Positions 8,738 through 17,104 of a DNA stretch of 64,000 bases are shown piece after piece. Under the pieces are notes generated by a model. The model was not told where the DNA came from. It did no database searches and saw only the letters and a list, made by a program, of their open reading frames with translations. This stretch comes from CAXBMB01 sp052078155 (GTDB lineage Bacteria > Pseudomonadota > Alphaproteobacteria > Kiloniellales > DSM-21159). The stretch spans positions 248,001 through 312,000 of the forward strand of contig JBQJBP010000001.1 in the NCBI GenBank assembly GCA_052078155.1, given 5' to 3'. The translations under genes and the position numbers were made by a program. The first letter of the stretch is position 1; each line of letters starts with the position of its first letter.

Positions 8738-9074
8738 TCTGCAACTCCCTGCCGGTCAGAAAACACATCTGGGGGCAACAATTTCCGGGGCGGAGTGTAG
8801 GTGCGAAAGAGACGCAATCACCTTGATATTGATCAATCCGGCCTGTGGTAAATCACCGCAGGCCCTGAGGCTGTTCCCGGGAGAAGCTCGGTTCTGTCTG
8901 CTCAGCACCTGATCAGTGTGGAAAAAAAGCATTTTGCGGGTGAAGCCAAGCCGTGAGCCATCCCCTGCATCACTGAAAGGAAGCAAACGTGCGCTCCAAG
9001 TAAGATCCCAAAGTGCCTCCAACAAAACTGGCACAACACCGGTGGGGCAGGGCAGGTTCTTTTGCGTACCGGGC
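8738..9074. other. Region between pseudoazurin and ada
   Basis: No gene seen. It holds the pseudoazurin promoter with the FNR site, and the stretch downstream of the ada stop codon; no strong terminator for ada is evident. Confidence 0.4.
8794..8836 (-). promoter_or_regulatory. FNR-type class II promoter of the pseudoazurin gene
   Basis: 8823-8836 reads TTGAT-ATTG-ATCAA, a perfect palindromic FNR/Anr site. On the minus strand a -10-like TACACT lies at 8799-8794. The site centre is then near -41 or -42 of the expected start, the arrangement of class II FNR-activated promoters. GGGAG at 8749-8745 serves as RBS for the ATG at 8737. Confidence 0.75.
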
Positions 9075-10124
9075 TTAGGCGTACCTGCGTTCCAGCTCGA
9101 TGAGTTTTTGCTTGCGCCAGAGGCCGCCACCATAGCCGGTCAGGGAGCCATCGGCTCCCAGGACCCTGTGGCAGGGAATGATGATGGCGATCTGGTTGGC
9201 TCCGTTTGCGCGCGCCACGGCCCGGGTCGCTGAAGGCCGGTCCAGCGTCGCGGCGATCTGGCTGTAGCTTCGGGTCTCGCCCGCCGGGATGGTCATCAAC
9301 TGGCGCCAGACGTCCTTGGTAAAGGCAGAACCGTGCAGAGCAAGCGGCACCTGAAAACGGCTTTCTTTGCCGTCAAAAAAGGCCTGCAACTCTGCCTGGG
9401 TCTGAGCACTGATCTCTGTCTTGCCAAGACCTAAGCTGCCTTGAGACAACGCCAGCAGTTTTTTCAGTTCAGCAGGCAGGGCTTTGCGGCTGGCAAATTC
9501 CAGCAGGTGCAGATGGTGGTGATCGGTGACCGCAATCATGGGGCCCAGGGGCGTTTCAAACCAGTCGGCCTTGAGGAGGCTGTCCTGTTTGAAGGCAGAG
9601 GGTGCCACGCCCAGCAGTTTGGCAAAGGCGGTGCGGAAGGCGCTGGCCGATGAAAAGCCCGCATCCAGCTGGGCGTCGATGACCCGTCCTCCTTCGGCCA
9701 GCGTTTCAAAACCGTCACGCAACCGGGCCATCCGGGCCATTTCCAGAAAGGTGATGCCAAACTGCTTTTTGAAGGCGCGGCGAACGGTTGAAGGATCAAA
9801 ACCGAGGCGCTGAACATCATCCTCTCGCCAGCGACGGGAGGTGTCTGCTTCCAAAGCCTGTGTCAGGGTGACAACTGCGGGGTCCGCATCGGCTTCAGTG
9901 CCTAGAGGGTGGCAGCGTTTGCAGGGGCGAAACCCGGCCTCTATGCAGCCCGCCACCGTGTCGAAAAACTGGCAGTTTTCCAGCTTGGGTTTGCGGGCCG
10001 GGCAGGTCAGGCGACAGAAGATGCCGGTGGACCGAACGCCGACAAAAGCCCGCCCGTCATACTGCGGATCGCGGGCCAGCAGAGCGGCATAGAGGGTCTG
10101 GGTATCAGGTAAAGGAAAAAGCAT
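9075..10124 (-). CDS. ada: Ada: bifunctional DNA repair methyltransferase / transcriptional activator
   Basis: A protein of 349 residues with the three modules of Ada. The N-terminal zinc domain (GIFCRLTCPARKP ... FRPCKRCHP) has C37, C41, C68 and C71 in place of the E. coli ligands C38/C42/C69/C72, of which the first accepts methyl from phosphotriesters. An AraC-type HTH lies near residues 85-170. The C-terminal O6-alkylguanine methyltransferase has the active-site IIIPCHRVLG (C318). The protein repairs alkylated DNA and activates the adaptive response when methylated. It is a single gene; the GGGGAC before the ATG is very close to the start, so translation initiation may be weak. Confidence 0.93.
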   Translation of the reverse strand: MLFPLPDTQTLYAALLARDPQYDGRAFVGVRSTGIFCRLTCPARKPKLENCQFFDTVAGCIEAGFRPCKRCHPLGTEADADPAVVTLTQALEADTSRRWREDDVQRLGFDPSTVRRAFKKQFGITFLEMARMARLRDGFETLAEGGRVIDAQLDAGFSSASAFRTAFAKLLGVAPSAFKQDSLLKADWFETPLGPMIAVTDHHHLHLLEFASRKALPAELKKLLALSQGSLGLGKTEISAQTQAELQAFFDGKESRFQVPLALHGSAFTKDVWRQLMTIPAGETRSYSQIAATLDRPSATRAVARANGANQIAIIIPCHRVLGADGSLTGYGGGLWRKQKLIELERRYA

Positions 10125-10178
10125 GTCCCCGTTATAGCGACAGCCTGTGCTTTGCGGGGGCTAAAATCGGGCGGTTAC

Positions 10179-10197
10179 AGAGCATGATCGATTGGGG
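10179..10197 (+). repeat. End fragment of dispersed three-hairpin repeat
   Basis: AGAGCATGATCGATTGGGG matches the right terminus of the repeat, where the consensus is AGAGCATGATCGGTTTGG. The rest of the element is absent. Confidence 0.5.
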
Positions 10198-10288
10198 CGA
10201 CAGTGCTCGGTCCCCAAACACCAGTCGTGGTTACCTGCGTAACATGTTGAAATGGGTTGATTTTAAGTGGGTGGCCTTGCCGGGGCGC

Positions 10289-10312
10289 AGCGTCGCGTGA
10301 CGCTTTTTCTCT
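10289..10312 (+). terminator. Orphan plus-strand terminator
   Basis: Stem AGCGTC / GACGCT with a GCGT tetraloop, followed by TTTTCTCTTT. No plus-strand protein gene lies upstream. Confidence 0.65.
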
Positions 10313-10330
10313 TTGCCAGACAGGTGGTGA

Positions 10331-10365
10331 GGCAGGAGCCTGTGCTGACAGCTCCTGCCTTTTTC
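10331..10365 (+). terminator. Second orphan plus-strand terminator
   Basis: Perfect 9-bp stem GGCAGGAGC / GCTCCTGCC with an 11-nt loop, followed by TTTTT. On the minus strand there is no U-run, so it is better suited to plus-strand transcription. Confidence 0.7.
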
Positions 10366-10383
10366 CGTCTGATTGCTATCGCC

Positions 10384-10402
10384 AGAGCATGATCGGTTTA
10401 GG
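10384..10402 (+). repeat. End fragment of dispersed three-hairpin repeat
   Basis: AGAGCATGATCGGTTTAGG equals the repeat terminus. It sits directly downstream of the aminotransferase stop codon. Confidence 0.55.
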
Positions 10403-10406
10403 CCCG

Positions 10407-11573
10407 TTATGATTGAGCGGCCTCTTCTTCGCGCACCTCAACCAGCAAATCAGCCAGTCGGGTCAGGCCTTCTCGCAGCACATCGTGGTGCAGGGCAAAG
10501 GAGAACCGCAGGTGATGTTCCTGGGCAAAGTAGGCACCGGGAATGGCCAGAATGGACTTTTCTTCTTTTAGACGTTTGGCCAGCTCCACTGATCCCATTT
10601 TCAGATTGTAGCGCAGGAAAGACATGGCCGAGGCCTGAGGCGGCACCACGGACAGCAGATCGCTGTGTTCTTCAATCAGCGCTTCCAGCAAAGGCCAGCC
10701 TTCACGGATCAGGCCCCGGGTCCGGGCCAGGATGCGCGGGCGGGTCTCCGCAGACAGGGCTTCAAGGGCCAGGCGGTTGGAGAGCATGGTGGAGCTGATG
10801 GTGACATATTCATGGTGGCGCCAGGCCTGGGTGATAATGTCCTGAGGCCCGACGGCCCAGCCCAGGCGCAGACCGGGCAACCCATAGGCTTTGGACATGG
10901 AGCCGATGGCCAGCACCTTATCGTAGCGGCCGTAGAAACTCGGGGTCTCTGTATCGGTCAGGCGTTCGGCACCGGCATAGACCTCGTCAGCAACGATCCA
11001 GGCACCAACCCTGGCCGCTGCAGCAATGATGGCGTCCATTTCTGCTTCGGTCAGGATGTAACCGGTGGGGTTGTTGGGGTTGACCAGCGCAATGACCTTG
11101 GTTGCGGGGGTGACGGCCTTTTCAAGAGACTCCAGATCCAGCGCCCAGCCCTTGTCTTCCACCAGATAGAACTCGCGCACTTCCGCGCCCAGGTTTTTGG
11201 CGTTTCCCCAGAACTGCAGGTAGGTGGGGCGCAGCATGGCCACTTCGTCACCGGGTTCCAGCAGGGTTTGCGCCAGGGTGAAGTTGGCTTCTGATGCCCC
11301 GACGGTCACCAGGACTTTATCGATGTTGTCTTCGCCGTAGAGCGCCCCGATGGTGCGGCGCAGCTCTTTGGTGCCGTTGACTTCCGGATAGTTGATCAGG
11401 GTGCCCATCAGGTCCTGCTGCTGCTCGGCAGAGGGCAGGAGCTCATCTAGGGTCATGGGGTGCACGCCGCTTTCAGCAAAGACATATTCCACGTCTTGCT
11501 CGTTTTCCGACATGAACTGCTCCAGCTCAAAAGGCTGGAATGGGGAGGCGCTGTTACGGGGCACAAAGGTCAT
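10407..11573 (-). CDS. PLP-dependent class I/II aminotransferase
   Basis: A cytosolic fold-type I PLP enzyme of 388 residues. Landmarks are VTVGASEANF (cofactor phosphate loop, about 90-98), LVNPNNPTG (163-171), WIVADEVYAG (D196 contacting the pyridine N) and SMSKAYGLPGLRLGW with the Schiff-base lysine K228. A late R in LRFSF should bind the substrate carboxylate. It follows the ornithine cyclodeaminase-like gene by 46 bp on the same strand and almost certainly forms an operon with it. The partner suggests amino-acid catabolism or synthesis around an imino or keto acid; the substrate is not identifiable. A LysR regulator is divergently encoded. Confidence 0.85.
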   Translation of the reverse strand: MTFVPRNSASPFQPFELEQFMSENEQDVEYVFAESGVHPMTLDELLPSAEQQQDLMGTLINYPEVNGTKELRRTIGALYGEDNIDKVLVTVGASEANFTLAQTLLEPGDEVAMLRPTYLQFWGNAKNLGAEVREFYLVEDKGWALDLESLEKAVTPATKVIALVNPNNPTGYILTEAEMDAIIAAAARVGAWIVADEVYAGAERLTDTETPSFYGRYDKVLAIGSMSKAYGLPGLRLGWAVGPQDIITQAWRHHEYVTISSTMLSNRLALEALSAETRPRILARTRGLIREGWPLLEALIEEHSDLLSVVPPQASAMSFLRYNLKMGSVELAKRLKEEKSILAIPGAYFAQEHHLRFSFALHHDVLREGLTRLADLLVEVREEEAAQS

Positions 11574-11619
11574 GGAGGTTACTCTGGATCGTGGAAGGTG
11601 AGGGAACGGGGCTAGGAGG

Positions 11620-12600
11620 TCACAGCAGCAGAGCGGCCGCGGCCAGATCTTCCAGTCCCAGCCCGATGGAGCGGAAGAAGCGTTTGCCCTGATGGCGGGA
11701 GAGGGCTTTGCCGGTGATCAGCTCCGGCAGGTCGCCCAGGATCATCTCCTGTGGTTTCCAGCCGAAATTCTCACTGGCGAGGACCATTTCCCCGGCTGAA
11801 AGAGGGCAGGTGGGGCGGTAGTCACAAAAGACCTGAAAGTCGAACAGGCTGTCAGGTTCGATTTCGTGGGCCCGGGCGACATTGGTCGAGATGGAGGTGA
11901 CCAGCACATCCTTGGCCAGTTTGTCCGTATCAATCACCGCGGTGCCGCTGGAGGTGGACAGGAGCACCACTTCCGCGCCGTCAGCGGCGGCATCGGCGCT
12001 CTCAGCCAGTTTCGCCTGAGGAGCAATGGCCTGCAATTTTGCCAGCTTATCCGGGTTTGTGGCCAGTGAGGGGGAGTAGAGGCTCACCTCCTGCCAGTCT
12101 CTCAAGGGAAGCACCTGTTCCAGATGGGCCTGGGCGACGGGACCGGAGCCGATCAGGCTAAGCCGGGAAACCTCCCGGGAGGACAGCAGGTCCACGGCCA
12201 GGGCAGTGGTGGCGGCTGTGCGCTGGGTGGTCAGGGCCAGACTGTCACACAGCAGCAACGGGCGGCCCGTTTCAGCGGAAAGCAGAAGCGTAAAGGCAGT
12301 CACCGGCGGCAGGCCCTTGTCGCCCAGTGACGGCAGGTAGGGGGAGAGCTTGACGCCGAAAACGGACGGGCGGCTCAATGCCCCAAGATAGGCGATAAAA
12401 TCGCCGCCATTGGGCAGCAATGTCAGGGTCTGCGGTGGTTGCCTGGCGTCGTCTGCTGCCAGCTGCTGGAAAGCCTGTTTCAGGGCAGCCTGCAGATCGC
12501 GGCCAGCCAGTCTGTCTCGCACCATGGTTTCGTCCAGCAAGGGCATGGCCCCCCAGGGCGTTGAGGTCAGGTTTCTGGCAGCAGAGCTGATATCGGCCAT
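11620..12600 (-). CDS. Ornithine cyclodeaminase / mu-crystallin family protein
   Basis: A protein of 326 residues of the OCD/mu-crystallin/AlaDH group, NAD(P)-binding enzymes that include ornithine cyclodeaminase, alanine dehydrogenase (archaeal) and ketimine reductases. Visible motifs: FGVKLSPYLPS (conserved substrate-side lysine), LLCDSLALTTQRTAATTALA (Arg/Thr of the active site), and the Rossmann segment LSLIGSGPVAQAHLEQ. AGGTGGA lies 9 nt upstream of the ATG. First gene of a two-gene operon with the aminotransferase and divergent from the LysR gene. True ornithine cyclodeaminase activity is not certain. Confidence 0.8.
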   Translation of the reverse strand: MADISSAARNLTSTPWGAMPLLDETMVRDRLAGRDLQAALKQAFQQLAADDARQPPQTLTLLPNGGDFIAYLGALSRPSVFGVKLSPYLPSLGDKGLPPVTAFTLLLSAETGRPLLLCDSLALTTQRTAATTALAVDLLSSREVSRLSLIGSGPVAQAHLEQVLPLRDWQEVSLYSPSLATNPDKLAKLQAIAPQAKLAESADAAADGAEVVLLSTSSGTAVIDTDKLAKDVLVTSISTNVARAHEIEPDSLFDFQVFCDYRPTCPLSAGEMVLASENFGWKPQEMILGDLPELITGKALSRHQGKRFFRSIGLGLEDLAAAALLL

Positions 12601-12806
12601 AGCAGAGGGTCCACCTTTTGGATTGAGGAAAGGGGTAAGAGGTTCCGCTCAGCTTTATCAGACTTTTGGCCTGGGCGGATGGCCTTTCCTTGGGAAGGCT
12701 AGTGGCCCTGTTCTAATGCAGGGATGAGTTATATAAAAACACGAAGTGAAGAAGTTCACTTTTGAATTTTACAAAGTAATGCCGGTGCAAGCCGACTGAG
12801 GGTCTC
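12601..12806. promoter_or_regulatory. Divergent promoter region for OCD operon and LysR gene
   Basis: A 206-bp region between divergent start codons, AT-rich at 12720-12780 (TATATAAAAAC, TTTACAAAG). By analogy with other LysR systems it should hold the regulator binding site and both promoters. No exact T-N11-A palindrome is claimed. Confidence 0.5.
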
Positions 12807-13706
12807 ATGAACCTGTCATCTCTCGACCTCAAACTTCTGCGGACCTTCATAGCCATTGTTGAAGAAGGTGGGTTTACGGCGGCTCAGCATCGCCTGGGTC
12901 TGTCGGCCTCGTCCATCTCCAGCCAGGTCAGGGCGCTGGAGGACCGTCTCGGGTTCAGGCTTTGCACCCGGGGCCGCAGTGGCTTTTCCCTGACAGAAGA
13001 AGGTCGTCGGGTTCATCTGGAGTGTGATCGCCTGTTTGCGGCTCTGGACGGCTTTAGCAGTGCTGTGGGGGATCTGAAGGGGCAGCTCAGTGGCACCTTG
13101 AGACTGGCTTTGGTGGACAACATCGTGACCAATCCGGGCAGTTGCCTGCCTCAGGCCCTTGCCAGATTTCAGTCTCGCAACAGCGACGTGGAATTGCGGC
13201 TGGATATCAGATCGCCGGCAGGGGTTGAAGCTGCCTTGTTGCGCGGCGAGGTGGAGCTGGGCATCAGCGCCACCCACCAGCCTTTGGAAGAACTGCGATA
13301 TCAGGAGTTGTTCGAAGAGAACCTGGACCTCTTCGTAGGCGACAAGCATCCGCTCTATGCCGTTCCTGATGAGCAGCTTTCCTTGCAGGATCTCCAGCCA
13401 TTGGACCTGGTCGCCCGACGCGCGGTGTCTCAACCGTCGCCCTTTGCCCAAGTTGCCCAGCCGCATCGCCGGGCAGTGACGGATCAGATGGAAGGAGCCC
13501 TGCACCTGATCCTGTCGGGGTTTTTCATCGGATATCTGCCCCAGCACTATGCACGTGAGTGGCTACTGCAGGGAAAGCTGCGGCAGGTGAGGCTGGTGGG
13601 CATGGACCTGAGCTATCACTCGCAGTTCTATCTCATCACCCATCTGCGTCGTCGCCCCAGTCTCGCCCTGAGCTGTTTTTGTCAGGATCTGCTGGACGCC
13701 CACTGA
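12807..13706 (+). CDS. LysR family transcriptional regulator
   Basis: A regulator of 299 residues. The N-terminal winged HTH reads SLDLKLLRTFIAIVEEGGFTAA...LGLSASSISSQVRALED and is followed by a periplasmic-binding-protein-like effector domain (about 90-295) with SGTLRLALVDN at its start. It is transcribed divergently from the OCD/aminotransferase operon, which it probably regulates in response to the substrate or product. The start ATG at 12807 follows GAGGG. Confidence 0.92.
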   Translation: MNLSSLDLKLLRTFIAIVEEGGFTAAQHRLGLSASSISSQVRALEDRLGFRLCTRGRSGFSLTEEGRRVHLECDRLFAALDGFSSAVGDLKGQLSGTLRLALVDNIVTNPGSCLPQALARFQSRNSDVELRLDIRSPAGVEAALLRGEVELGISATHQPLEELRYQELFEENLDLFVGDKHPLYAVPDEQLSLQDLQPLDLVARRAVSQPSPFAQVAQPHRRAVTDQMEGALHLILSGFFIGYLPQHYAREWLLQGKLRQVRLVGMDLSYHSQFYLITHLRRRPSLALSCFCQDLLDAH

Positions 13707-14363
13707 GCTGCCAGGAAGGCCCGTTCACAGGCCAAACCTGTTGGTATCGGAGATGTTGATAGAGAGAGTCGGGTAAACTGGAACAGCCGGGTCTAAGCAG
13801 GACCAGCCGGGTCGCGACTCTTGTCCTCTGTTGCGGGAGAAGCCTGAGTTGAGGGGCTGATTTTTGAATGTCTACTTATGACTGTCGCCGGAATTCACAA
13901 ATCTCCCTAATCTCTTTATCAGTTTTTTTTGCGGGTGCGCTTTTATATGTACGGCCATTCATTATTTATCTTTATTCTTCTGGAAATATTTTAATGCATG
14001 TTTTGTGGGGATTTTTAGTAAATTTCATGTATATACATAATTTCATGGAAAAAAATAATTCAATTTCTTCTTGTTAACTAATCTAATCTTGGGGTTATTG
14101 TATCTGATCAAACGTATTTTTTTCTTTGTTTATTTATTTTTGCAAAGAAGTTCTGTTATGGTTGAGTGAATTTTGTCTGGTTCTACTGGTTTTGCAGTGG
14201 ATTTCAGTAAAATTTAATTAACTTTCTTCGGAATAGATAGAGGGTGCCGTGAGCTGAAGGCTTGGGTTGTTTCTTTGTGAATTCAGAGAACAGCCCCGTT
14301 TCAAAAAGTCGGTAGCTGTCGGACTTGCCAATCGGATTTCTCGACCCTGTCTTGGAGAAAGTT
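13707..14363. other. AT-rich island upstream of the chemoreceptor gene
   Basis: About 650 bases. From about 13870 to 14230 the sequence becomes strongly AT-rich, unlike its GC-rich surroundings. It contains one short hydrophobic frame (13868-14077, listed separately) and presumably the chemoreceptor promoter. No transposase remnant is seen. Confidence 0.5.
13868..14077 (+). CDS. Possible small hydrophobic protein (doubtful)
   Basis: A frame of 69 codons starting at ATG, with GAGGGG 11 nt upstream. It would encode one or two membrane segments (ISLISLSVFFAGALLYV and HVLWGFLVNFMYIHNF). No family is recognised. The composition is AT-rich with rare-looking codons, so it may be a chance frame in the AT-rich island or a recently acquired gene. 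Confidence 0.2.
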   Translation: MSTYDCRRNSQISLISLSVFFAGALLYVRPFIIYLYSSGNILMHVLWGFLVNFMYIHNFMEKNNSISSC

Positions 14364-17009
14364 GTGTCTTTCAACGATCTGAAAACCCGCCCAAAGCTGC
14401 TGATCGGTATCTGTTCACCCCTGATTCTGATGGTGGCTCTTGGGTTCATTGCCATTTTCAACATCGACAAGATCATAACGACGGCAGGATGGGTCGATCA
14501 CACCCGAAAGGTCCTGGCGCAGTCTTCTGGCATCGTTGGATCAGCCGTGGATATGGAAACGGGCATGCGCGGCTATCTCTTGGCCGGACAGGATGAATTC
14601 CTGGAGCCCTATGATAAAGGGCAGACTGACACTTACGAAAAGATCGCCCGACTTCAGGAAACCGTCAGCGACAATCCGGGGCAGGTAGAAAGACTGGCAG
14701 AAGTCGAGAAAGTCCTGCGCGAATGGCAGGCAGAAGTCACGGAACCAACCATTGCTTTGCGCCGTGAAATTGGTGACGCCAAAACCATGGATGATATGGC
14801 CGATCTGGTGGGTGAAGCCCGCGGAAAGGTCTTCTTTGATCGCTTCCGGCAACAGATTGCCACGTTCATCGGACGAGAACAGGAGCTGCTGGAGAAGCGT
14901 CGGGCTGAATTTGCTTCTGCTCAGGGCATCGTCGAATCTCAGTTCGCCGTTGTAGAAGACGCCGTGGGTTGGGTGACACACACCTACAAAGTGATGGCTG
15001 CCGGTAATCTGTTGCTGGCCAATGCCGTTGACATGGAAACGGGTCTGCGCGGGTTCCTCCTGGCGGGCGAAGATGAGTTTCTGGAGCCCTTTGAGGCTGG
15101 TCGTGGGGCCTTTTTTGAAAATGCAGAGGCTCTGCGCCAGACCGTATCCGACAATCCGCCTCAGGTTGCCCGTTTGAATGTGGCTGAGCAACTGATGTCA
15201 GACTGGCTGGCCAAAGTCAGCCTGCCTGCCATCGAAAAACGCCAGCAGGGCGCCGCACTCAGTGAAGTGGAGGCCCTGGTCCAGAAGAAGGAAGGCAAGA
15301 AGTTCTTTGATACCTTCCGTGGCGTGATCGCCGAGTTTATCTCCATTGAGGCTGATTTGCTGGTTACCCGTCAGGCCGATGAACTGGCGGCTGCCTCGGC
15401 CGTGGATCAGAACCTCAAAGTGATGCACGAGAACGAAGCCTGGGTGACCCATACCTATGAGGTGATCATTGAGGCTGAAGCTTTGCTTGCCGCTGCCGTT
15501 GATATGGAAACCGGCATGCGCGGGTTCCTTCTGGCAGGGAACGAAGCCTTCCTGGAACCCTACAATCAGGGACAGGCTCATTTTGCGGAACTGTCTGAAA
15601 AACTGATGAAAACGGTGAGCGACAATCCTCAGCAGGTGCAGCTTCTGGTGGAGATTGTTGAGAACATCTCCAGCTGGATTGCTGACGTCACAGAACCCAC
15701 CATTGCCCTGCGTCGGGAAATTGGCGACGGCAAAACCATGAATGACATGGCTGACCTGGTCGCAGAGGCACGTGGAAAAGTCTACTTTGACCGTTTCAGA
15801 GGTCTGATGGCTGATTTCCAGGCAGAAGAAGAATCCCTGATGCAGGTACGTCAGGCGGAAAATGAAACCACTGTTTCTCAGACCTTCACATTGGTCATCA
15901 GCTGCATCGTTGGTGGTCTGGTGATCGGTCTGGCTCTGGCCTGGTACATTGGCAATGGCATTGCGAACCCCATTCGTCTGATGAACGAAGCCATGGCGAA
16001 GATCGCCAAGGGGGATCTGAAAACAGATGTTCCCGGCGTTGGCCGCAAGGATGAAATCGGAGACATGGCAGAGGCTGTCCAGGTGTTCCGCCAGAATGCC
16101 GAGGAAAGGGTCCGTCTGGAAGCCGAACAGGCGCAGCAGGAAGAACGCGCTCTGGCAGAAAAGAAAGCCATGATGAACCAGCTGGCTGATGATTTTGAAG
16201 CCAGCGTGAAAGGGGTCGTCAACAATGTGTCCGCGTCTTCAGACCAGATGCGTATGACCGCTGAAAGCATGACCGGAGTTGTGGGGGAGGCCAGCGGCAA
16301 AGCCGGTGACGTGCTTCAGGATTCCCATTCCGCAACGGACAACGTGCAGTCTGTTTCTGCCTCGGCAGAAGAACTGTCAGCGTCCATTCGGGAAATCTCA
16401 ACGCAGGTGGCCAAATCAACAGAGATTGCCGGCAGCGCAGTGTCCAAGTCACAGCACACCAATACGCTGGTGGAGACCATGGCCAGTTCGGCGCAGGAAA
16501 TCAGTGATGTGGTCAGCCTCATTCAGGATATCGCTGAGCAGACAAATCTGCTGGCGCTTAATGCGACCATTGAAGCCGCCCGGGCAGGCGATGCCGGCAA
16601 AGGCTTTGCTGTGGTTGCCAGTGAGGTCAAAAACCTGGCGAACCAAACGGCGCAAGCGACGGAAAACATCTCCTCGCAGGTTGGCAGCATCCAGAATGTT
16701 ACCAATGAAGCGGTGGTCTCCATTCAGGACATTGGAAAGACCATTACGGAAATCAATGAAATCACCACCAGTGTGGCCTCTGCTGTTGAAGAGCAGAATG
16801 CCGCCACGTCTGAGATTGCCCGGAGTGTGCAGCGGGCGGCTGAAGGAACCCGCAATGTGACCACAAACATTGGCGACATTTCAGCAGCCATCAATCAGGC
16901 TGGATCCTCTTCTCAGGAAGTGATGAGCGCTGCCTCTTCCATGGCAGAGCAGTCATCCGAACTGAACCGGACGGTGGATTCCTTCGTTGAGAAAGTCCGC
17001 TCGGCCTAG
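14364..17009 (+). CDS. Methyl-accepting chemotaxis protein with three tandem CHASE3 domains
   Basis: A protein of about 881 residues. Start chosen at GTG 14364 (MSFNDLKTRPKLLIG) because GGAGAAA precedes it; a TTG 13 codons upstream is less likely. TM1 lies at about 12-32. The extracytoplasmic part carries three copies of a CHASE3-type unit beginning at about residues 42, 202 and 360, each with the signature (G/A)WV(T/D)HT...AVDMETG(M/L)RG(F/Y)LLAG. TM2 is at about 508-530 (LVISCIVGGLVIGLALAWYIG), then HAMP, then the signalling domain with the hairpin tip IAEQTNLLALNATIEAARAG and two methylation-helix arms. It senses an unknown small ligand and signals to CheA/CheW, encoded elsewhere. Its stop codon TAG overlaps the end of the dispersed repeat. 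The sensory part is about three times normal CHASE3 size. It sits 2 kb upstream of the idr-like operon. Confidence 0.92.
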   Translation: MSFNDLKTRPKLLIGICSPLILMVALGFIAIFNIDKIITTAGWVDHTRKVLAQSSGIVGSAVDMETGMRGYLLAGQDEFLEPYDKGQTDTYEKIARLQETVSDNPGQVERLAEVEKVLREWQAEVTEPTIALRREIGDAKTMDDMADLVGEARGKVFFDRFRQQIATFIGREQELLEKRRAEFASAQGIVESQFAVVEDAVGWVTHTYKVMAAGNLLLANAVDMETGLRGFLLAGEDEFLEPFEAGRGAFFENAEALRQTVSDNPPQVARLNVAEQLMSDWLAKVSLPAIEKRQQGAALSEVEALVQKKEGKKFFDTFRGVIAEFISIEADLLVTRQADELAAASAVDQNLKVMHENEAWVTHTYEVIIEAEALLAAAVDMETGMRGFLLAGNEAFLEPYNQGQAHFAELSEKLMKTVSDNPQQVQLLVEIVENISSWIADVTEPTIALRREIGDGKTMNDMADLVAEARGKVYFDRFRGLMADFQAEEESLMQVRQAENETTVSQTFTLVISCIVGGLVIGLALAWYIGNGIANPIRLMNEAMAKIAKGDLKTDVPGVGRKDEIGDMAEAVQVFRQNAEERVRLEAEQAQQEERALAEKKAMMNQLADDFEASVKGVVNNVSASSDQMRMTAESMTGVVGEASGKAGDVLQDSHSATDNVQSVSASAEELSASIREISTQVAKSTEIAGSAVSKSQHTNTLVETMASSAQEISDVVSLIQDIAEQTNLLALNATIEAARAGDAGKGFAVVASEVKNLANQTAQATENISSQVGSIQNVTNEAVVSIQDIGKTITEINEITTSVASAVEEQNAATSEIARSVQRAAEGTRNVTTNIGDISAAINQAGSSSQEVMSAASSMAEQSSELNRTVDSFVEKVRSA

Positions 17010-17027
17010 AGCATGATCGGTTTGGGT
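17008..17027 (+). repeat. End fragment of dispersed three-hairpin repeat
   Basis: AGAGCATGATCGGTTTGGG equals the repeat terminus. It begins inside the chemoreceptor stop codon (TAG at 17007-17009). Confidence 0.55.
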
Positions 17028-17070
17028 GTCGCCGCTGTTTGAGGCCTCACCAAGATACGGAGCAATGGAG

Positions 17071-17104
17071 AAAGGGAGGTGCTGAGCAGCGCCTCCCTTT
17101 TTTG
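17071..17104 (+). terminator. Rho-independent terminator after chemoreceptor gene
   Basis: Stem GGGAGG-GCTG / CAGC-GCCTCCC (one bulge), followed by TTTTTT. Confidence 0.9.

Larger units (their letters stand above)
10125..10406. other. Intergenic region with orphan plus-strand terminators and repeat ends
   Basis: About 280 bases between two minus-strand genes. It contains two plus-strand terminator hairpins (10289-10312 and 10331-10365) but no plus-strand CDS to end. It also contains two short fragments matching the right end of the dispersed repeat, at 10179-10197 and 10384-10402. A small plus-strand RNA is possible; see findings. Confidence 0.5.
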
